Shown here: in pieces, positions 15,115-17,440 of the stretch
Position numbering within the stretch: position 1 is the stretch's first letter
How the letters are laid out: each line of letters starts with the position of its first letter
Assembly: GCA_025996895.1 (NCBI GenBank)
Contig: BNTW01000055.1
Span: 1 to 17,440 of the forward strand
Direction: 5' to 3'
DNA: 17,440 nucleotides
Source: Bacteroidia bacterium
GTDB taxonomy: Bacteria > Bacteroidota > Bacteroidia > Bacteroidales > Azobacteroidaceae
Translations under genes and position numbers: made by a program
Notes under the pieces: generated by a model
What the model was told of the DNA's origin: nothing
What the model saw: the letters and a program-made list of their open reading frames with translations, nothing else
Database searches by the model: none

Positions 15115-15789
15115 TTAATGAGGTTTAAACATGAGTAGGAAGTTGAGTCTGTCGGAAATATATTTTTGTTGTTCTTTACGAACATCTTCGGCAGATTGAG
15201 TAAGCGAGCTACCCGTGCCTGTCAAGCAATTCAACATTTCCACCAAACGGCCGGCATAAAGAGGGCTGTTACGGATTTCTTTCTGCAAAGCAACATACTG
15301 ATTTTCCAATCCCATTTGTTCTTGCCGAAGTGCCGGATACATCTGGTCTTTCATCTGAAACTCGCTCAATCCGGACAGAACGTATTGGTATTTTTCCAGC
15401 AACTGACGCTGGCGGGCAGTGACATCGTCAATAAACCGGTTTTCTTCCGATTTATCAAACGTTACTTCAATATTGTCGTAACCACGTACTTCTTTGATTA
15501 CAATCAACTCTTCGCCGTTGAGTATCAGATTAATACTCTTACATTCCTTGATTGCCAGCCGACCCACGCCGCGATAATTCGCGTATTGCGCAGGCAAAAC
15601 AATCACGGTTTTACCTGCTTCGGCCATGCGGCCGTTCAAAACAGTGTCCTGTTTCATCCCTTCCATCGCAATAACGGAATATTGCAAACCGGAACACGGA
15701 GGCAAATCAATCTCAATCGTCTGCGCGGAAATCGTTTCAACCAATAAGCATTGACAAGCAAGAATTACCCATTTGTTTAATCCGTTCAT
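15115..15789 (-). CDS. Exported protein of unknown function, possibly C-terminally truncated
   Basis: This 224-residue protein has an N-terminal signal peptide (NKWVILACQCLLVETISAQ, cut after SAQ or at a cysteine). Beta-rich sequence follows to about residue 110 (TVIVLPAQYANYRGVGRLAI, LILNGEELIVI), then helical sequence (ARQRQLLEKYQYVLSGL, RQEQMGLENQYVALQKEI). The layout resembles the N-terminal half of Bacteroidales exported proteins in which a DUF4369-like region precedes a thioredoxin-like domain, but no CxxC motif is present. The protein stops abruptly at RLNFLLMFKPH, just before repeats, so the end may have been lost. I do not recognise a specific family. No clear -7 box is seen upstream. 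Confidence 0.6.
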   Translation of the reverse strand: MNGLNKWVILACQCLLVETISAQTIEIDLPPCSGLQYSVIAMEGMKQDTVLNGRMAEAGKTVIVLPAQYANYRGVGRLAIKECKSINLILNGEELIVIKEVRGYDNIEVTFDKSEENRFIDDVTARQRQLLEKYQYVLSGLSEFQMKDQMYPALRQEQMGLENQYVALQKEIRNSPLYAGRLVEMLNCLTGTGSSLTQSAEDVRKEQQKYISDRLNFLLMFKPH

Positions 15790-15824
15790 TAGTATCTTAT
15801 TTGTTTAATAAGTTTGTATATAAA

Positions 15825-15859
15825 AAGCGTGTAAACTTTGAATATTGGTTTACACGCTT
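15825..15859 (-). terminator. Intrinsic terminator of the toxin-antitoxin operon
   Basis: AAGCGTGTAAAC (15825-15836) and GTTTACACGCTT (15848-15859) form a perfect 12-bp stem with an 11-nt loop. On the minus strand the stem runs into TTTTTATATA, giving a U tract. It lies 24 nt beyond the stop of the MazF-like gene and 35 nt ahead of the next gene's start, so it separates the two units. Confidence 0.85.
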
Positions 15860-15882
15860 GTGATTTGTGTAGTAGAAAAAAT

Positions 15883-16218
15883 TTAGAAAATAGACTCAAT
15901 AATTCTATTTCTTATTTGCTCAAATGGTGCTTTTTTCATACTTCCTACTCGCTGTGAAAGGATATTATCAATCGTTACCATCAAGATATGGCACTTAACA
16001 TAACTTTTCCTTGGAAATTTGAAATTAAGTATCATATCATCCGAGAGTTCAAAATAGTATTCAGATTGGTAATCTTTTGATGTTATGAGGGCCAAATAAA
16101 CAAAACCTTCTGCTTCTATCAATTCATTGTTTGAAACTACAATAGCGTAATAATTTTTTGTTTTTCCATTTGGAAATAAAAAATCTACATTGATAATATC
16201 TCTTTGATTGATTTTCAT
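15883..16218 (-). CDS. PemK/MazF-like toxin
   Basis: This 111-residue protein starts MKINQRDIINVDFLFPNGK, the N-terminal beta strand and loop of the PemK/MazF fold. YAIVVSNNELIE and VYLALITSK follow, then KSYVKCHILMVTIDNIL, which matches the conserved SYV-C---i-tI region, and it ends in a helix (PFEQIRNRIIESIF). MazF-type toxins cleave mRNA at short sequences and arrest growth until the antitoxin returns. The typical GD-V pair of MazF is replaced by RD-I, and the loop is less conserved, so activity is not assured. Its ATG overlaps the stop of the upstream small gene by 4 nt (16218-16215), the usual antitoxin-toxin order. Confidence 0.75.
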   Translation of the reverse strand: MKINQRDIINVDFLFPNGKTKNYYAIVVSNNELIEAEGFVYLALITSKDYQSEYYFELSDDMILNFKFPRKSYVKCHILMVTIDNILSQRVGSMKKAPFEQIRNRIIESIF

Positions 16219-16484
16219 TCTTTGCCGGCGACTATTTTATTTACATTAAGTATTGAATTGTATGCAAAAACTTCGTTCTCTGTATATTCTTTCTTTTTCC
16301 CAAAAAAATATTCATACTGTTTTGCAACAGGCTGGTCAAAAAAATCTCTTTTTTGCACTGCGCCTTTTACATTCAATGATGTTGCTTTGCTTACCTTAGC
16401 ACCTGCTAAAATCGCACTACCTATAATGCTATTAATAAGCGAATTTCGAGCATTATAATTTAATGTTATTGTTGCCATAATCAT
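16215..16484 (-). CDS. Putative antitoxin of the MazF-like toxin
   Basis: This is an 89-residue protein (86 if the second ATG, giving MATITLNYNARN, is used). The opening MATITLNYNARNSLINSIIGSAILAGA is the kind of short beta strand plus helix seen at the start of small Bacteroidales antitoxins; the C-terminal half (FFDQPVAKQYEYFFGKKKEY) is charged and aromatic and could wrap the toxin. I see no clear ribbon-helix-helix or AbrB motif. The antitoxin call rests on size, gene order, the 4-nt overlap and a strong own promoter. It probably represses that promoter, but no operator is recognisable. Confidence 0.6.
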   Translation of the reverse strand: MIMATITLNYNARNSLINSIIGSAILAGAKVSKATSLNVKGAVQKRDFFDQPVAKQYEYFFGKKKEYTENEVFAYNSILNVNKIVAGKE

Positions 16485-16499
16485 TATTTTTTAACAACA

Positions 16500-16531
16500 C
16501 AAAGATAAACAAATTATTTAAATCATGCAAA
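16500..16531 (-). promoter_or_regulatory. Near-consensus Bacteroidetes promoter of the toxin-antitoxin operon
   Basis: On the minus strand TTTG (16531-16528) is followed after exactly 20 nt by TATCTTTG (16507-16500). Both boxes match the Bacteroidetes sigma-ABfr consensus. The start point would be about 9 nt before the first ATG at 16484. Confidence 0.8.
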
Positions 16532-16556
16532 CCAATACTTCAAAGAACGCTATTAT

Positions 16557-16589
16557 AGACTTGCCAAGTTTTAAAAACTTGGCAAGTCT
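16557..16589. repeat. 33-nt perfect palindrome between the TA operon and the FISUMP gene
   Basis: AGACTTGCCAAGTTTT, one central A, then AAAACTTGGCAAGTCT: a 16-bp perfect inverted repeat. It lies 8 nt downstream of the FISUMP gene stop and upstream of the TA promoter. No T run extends beyond the stem on the minus strand, so it is either a stem-only terminator or a dispersed palindrome; I recall similar ACTTGCCAAGT palindromes in other Bacteroidetes intergenic regions. Confidence 0.7.
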
Positions 16590-16597
16590 CGGAATTC

Positions 16598-17440
16598 TTA
16601 ATCCTTGATACAACGAAGGGCGAAGCCGTTCGCGCGGCGGTCACTGTTGGCAGGATTCACGCTACCACTGCTGAAGTGCAAGTTGTAGGCATTACTACCT
16701 ATAACCGTAGTACTCCAGTAGTAGCCGAACGTTCCCTGGCCGTACAGCGAGCCATCGCTGCTGTTCCGGTTGCCACTCGCGGGCAGAAAAAGGGTAGTAG
16801 TAGCACCGTCGGGTTTAACGGCCATACCCTTGACACCTTCGGTGGTGGGAGCGGATTTTTGATACCAAGTCCATGTGTTGGCCAAAGCGATGGTGTTGCT
16901 TCCGCTAACAGTTCCGCCGCGATATAGACTGCCCCATTCATGCTGGGTAGGAATCCGCCAGCCTGTTCCGCTTGTACCGTCGGCTGTACTTGTGGCATTG
17001 GCAGGAGGATAAAAAGTGGAATAATCTGTACCGTTAGCCATAATGTGCTGGCAAGGATCGTTGGGTGCAAATGCAGACTGACGCCAAAGTAGATCAATAG
17101 CGTTAGATAGAAAATTTGTGCCGGCATACCAGTTGTAATTATTAGTATTGACGGTCTTGATAAATTTACCGTAGTAACCGGTTGGGTCGGTACGGGATAC
17201 CTGCTGGTAAGGATACACCTGACTACCTACACCCAAGAGGTTACCGTTTTCAAAAACCGGAGGTGTAGCATTCCAGGCTATAACATTGTCGGTGGCATCG
17301 GTACTACCATCATTGCCCACCGGAATCAAACTTCTCTTCTGATGGTCGTCGGCAATACGCCCCCATTGGAACAGATCACCGTAAAGCGTTTCCTCGTCAG
17401 TTGATTTCCGGTGCAAGACATTCGGATCATTCTCATTGTA
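16598..17440 (-). CDS. FISUMP-domain protein, 5' end beyond the window
   Basis: The frame is open to the window edge (281 residues present) and a TTG at 17416 is only an internal codon; eight more codons (YNENDPNV) lie before it. The ending YYWSTTVIGSNAYNLHFSSG, then RRANGFALRCIKD, is the signature of the Fibrobacter succinogenes major paralogous domain. GWRIPTQHEWGSLY and DLFQWGRIADDHQKR are other typical stretches of it. These domains end surface or secreted proteins and have a C-type-lectin-like fold; the binding target is unknown. The N-terminal part, which may hold a signal peptide and other domains, cannot be seen. Confidence 0.85.
   Translation of the reverse strand, partial: YNENDPNVLHRKSTDEETLYGDLFQWGRIADDHQKRSLIPVGNDGSTDATDNVIAWNATPPVFENGNLLGVGSQVYPYQQVSRTDPTGYYGKFIKTVNTNNYNWYAGTNFLSNAIDLLWRQSAFAPNDPCQHIMANGTDYSTFYPPANATSTADGTSGTGWRIPTQHEWGSLYRGGTVSGSNTIALANTWTWYQKSAPTTEGVKGMAVKPDGATTTLFLPASGNRNSSDGSLYGQGTFGYYWSTTVIGSNAYNLHFSSGSVNPANSDRRANGFALRCIKD

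Noticed and set aside
16699..17127. 142-residue overlapping frame inside the FISUMP gene
   Set aside because: It is a same-strand shadow in another frame of a gene with clear domain signatures.
1..17440. CRISPR array, tRNA or rRNA genes
   Set aside because: I saw no regularly spaced direct repeats and no recognisable tRNA or rRNA sequence on either strand.

Overview
This window looks like chromosomal DNA of a Bacteroidetes bacterium, most likely Bacteroidales. The base composition is moderately AT-rich. Several genes are preceded by the Bacteroidetes -7 box (TAnnTTTG), with a matching -33 TTTG in the best case. The gene content also fits: a large TonB-dependent receptor with a carboxypeptidase-regulatory-like N-terminus, a TPR/PD40-type exported protein, a FISUMP-domain protein, and an NNIAHEFRTP-type histidine kinase.

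Layout. (1) 1-103: C-terminal tail of an ISAzo13-like transposase, cut by the window edge. (2) 153-1266, minus: prfB (release factor 2), made through a programmed +1 frameshift at an in-frame UGA. (3) 1320-6164, minus: a tight five-gene operon read as MATE transporter, cytidylate-kinase-like protein, OmpR-type response regulator, histidine kinase without membrane segments, membrane-anchored metallophosphoesterase. Neighbouring genes overlap by 4 nt or are separated by 1-10 nt. (4) 6278-9670, minus: a stand-alone Oar-like TonB-dependent receptor. (5) 9952-12414, plus: a TPR/PD40 exported protein, then an ECF sigma factor and a small membrane protein that probably regulates it. (6) 12414-14965: a group II intron on the minus strand, inserted between the stop codon of the sigma operon and its intrinsic terminator. 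Its reverse-transcriptase gene is itself split by a second, ORF-less group II intron on the plus strand (12621-13249). (7) 15115-16484, minus: an exported protein of unknown function, and a PemK/MazF-like toxin with a small putative antitoxin behind a near-consensus promoter. (8) 16598-17440, minus: the 3' part of a FISUMP-domain gene running off the window.

The nested, antiparallel introns are the most remarkable content. Removing the inner intron exactly (GTGTG...GAT) restores an in-frame 466-residue RT whose junction reads ...YANTRKGYW... . Each intron lies just downstream of a hairpin in its 5' exon, as group IIC introns do. The two copies are nearly identical around their EBS1 loops except in the 4-nt EBS1 itself, and each EBS1 variant matches its own insertion site. 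This looks like retargeting by EBS1 change, caught in one locus.

The inner intron has destroyed the C-terminal end of the maturase domain of the outer intron's RT, so any splicing or movement of either copy probably depends on an RT made elsewhere in the genome. Because the inner intron lies in the same direction as the sigma-factor operon, read-through from that operon would contain it in sense orientation.
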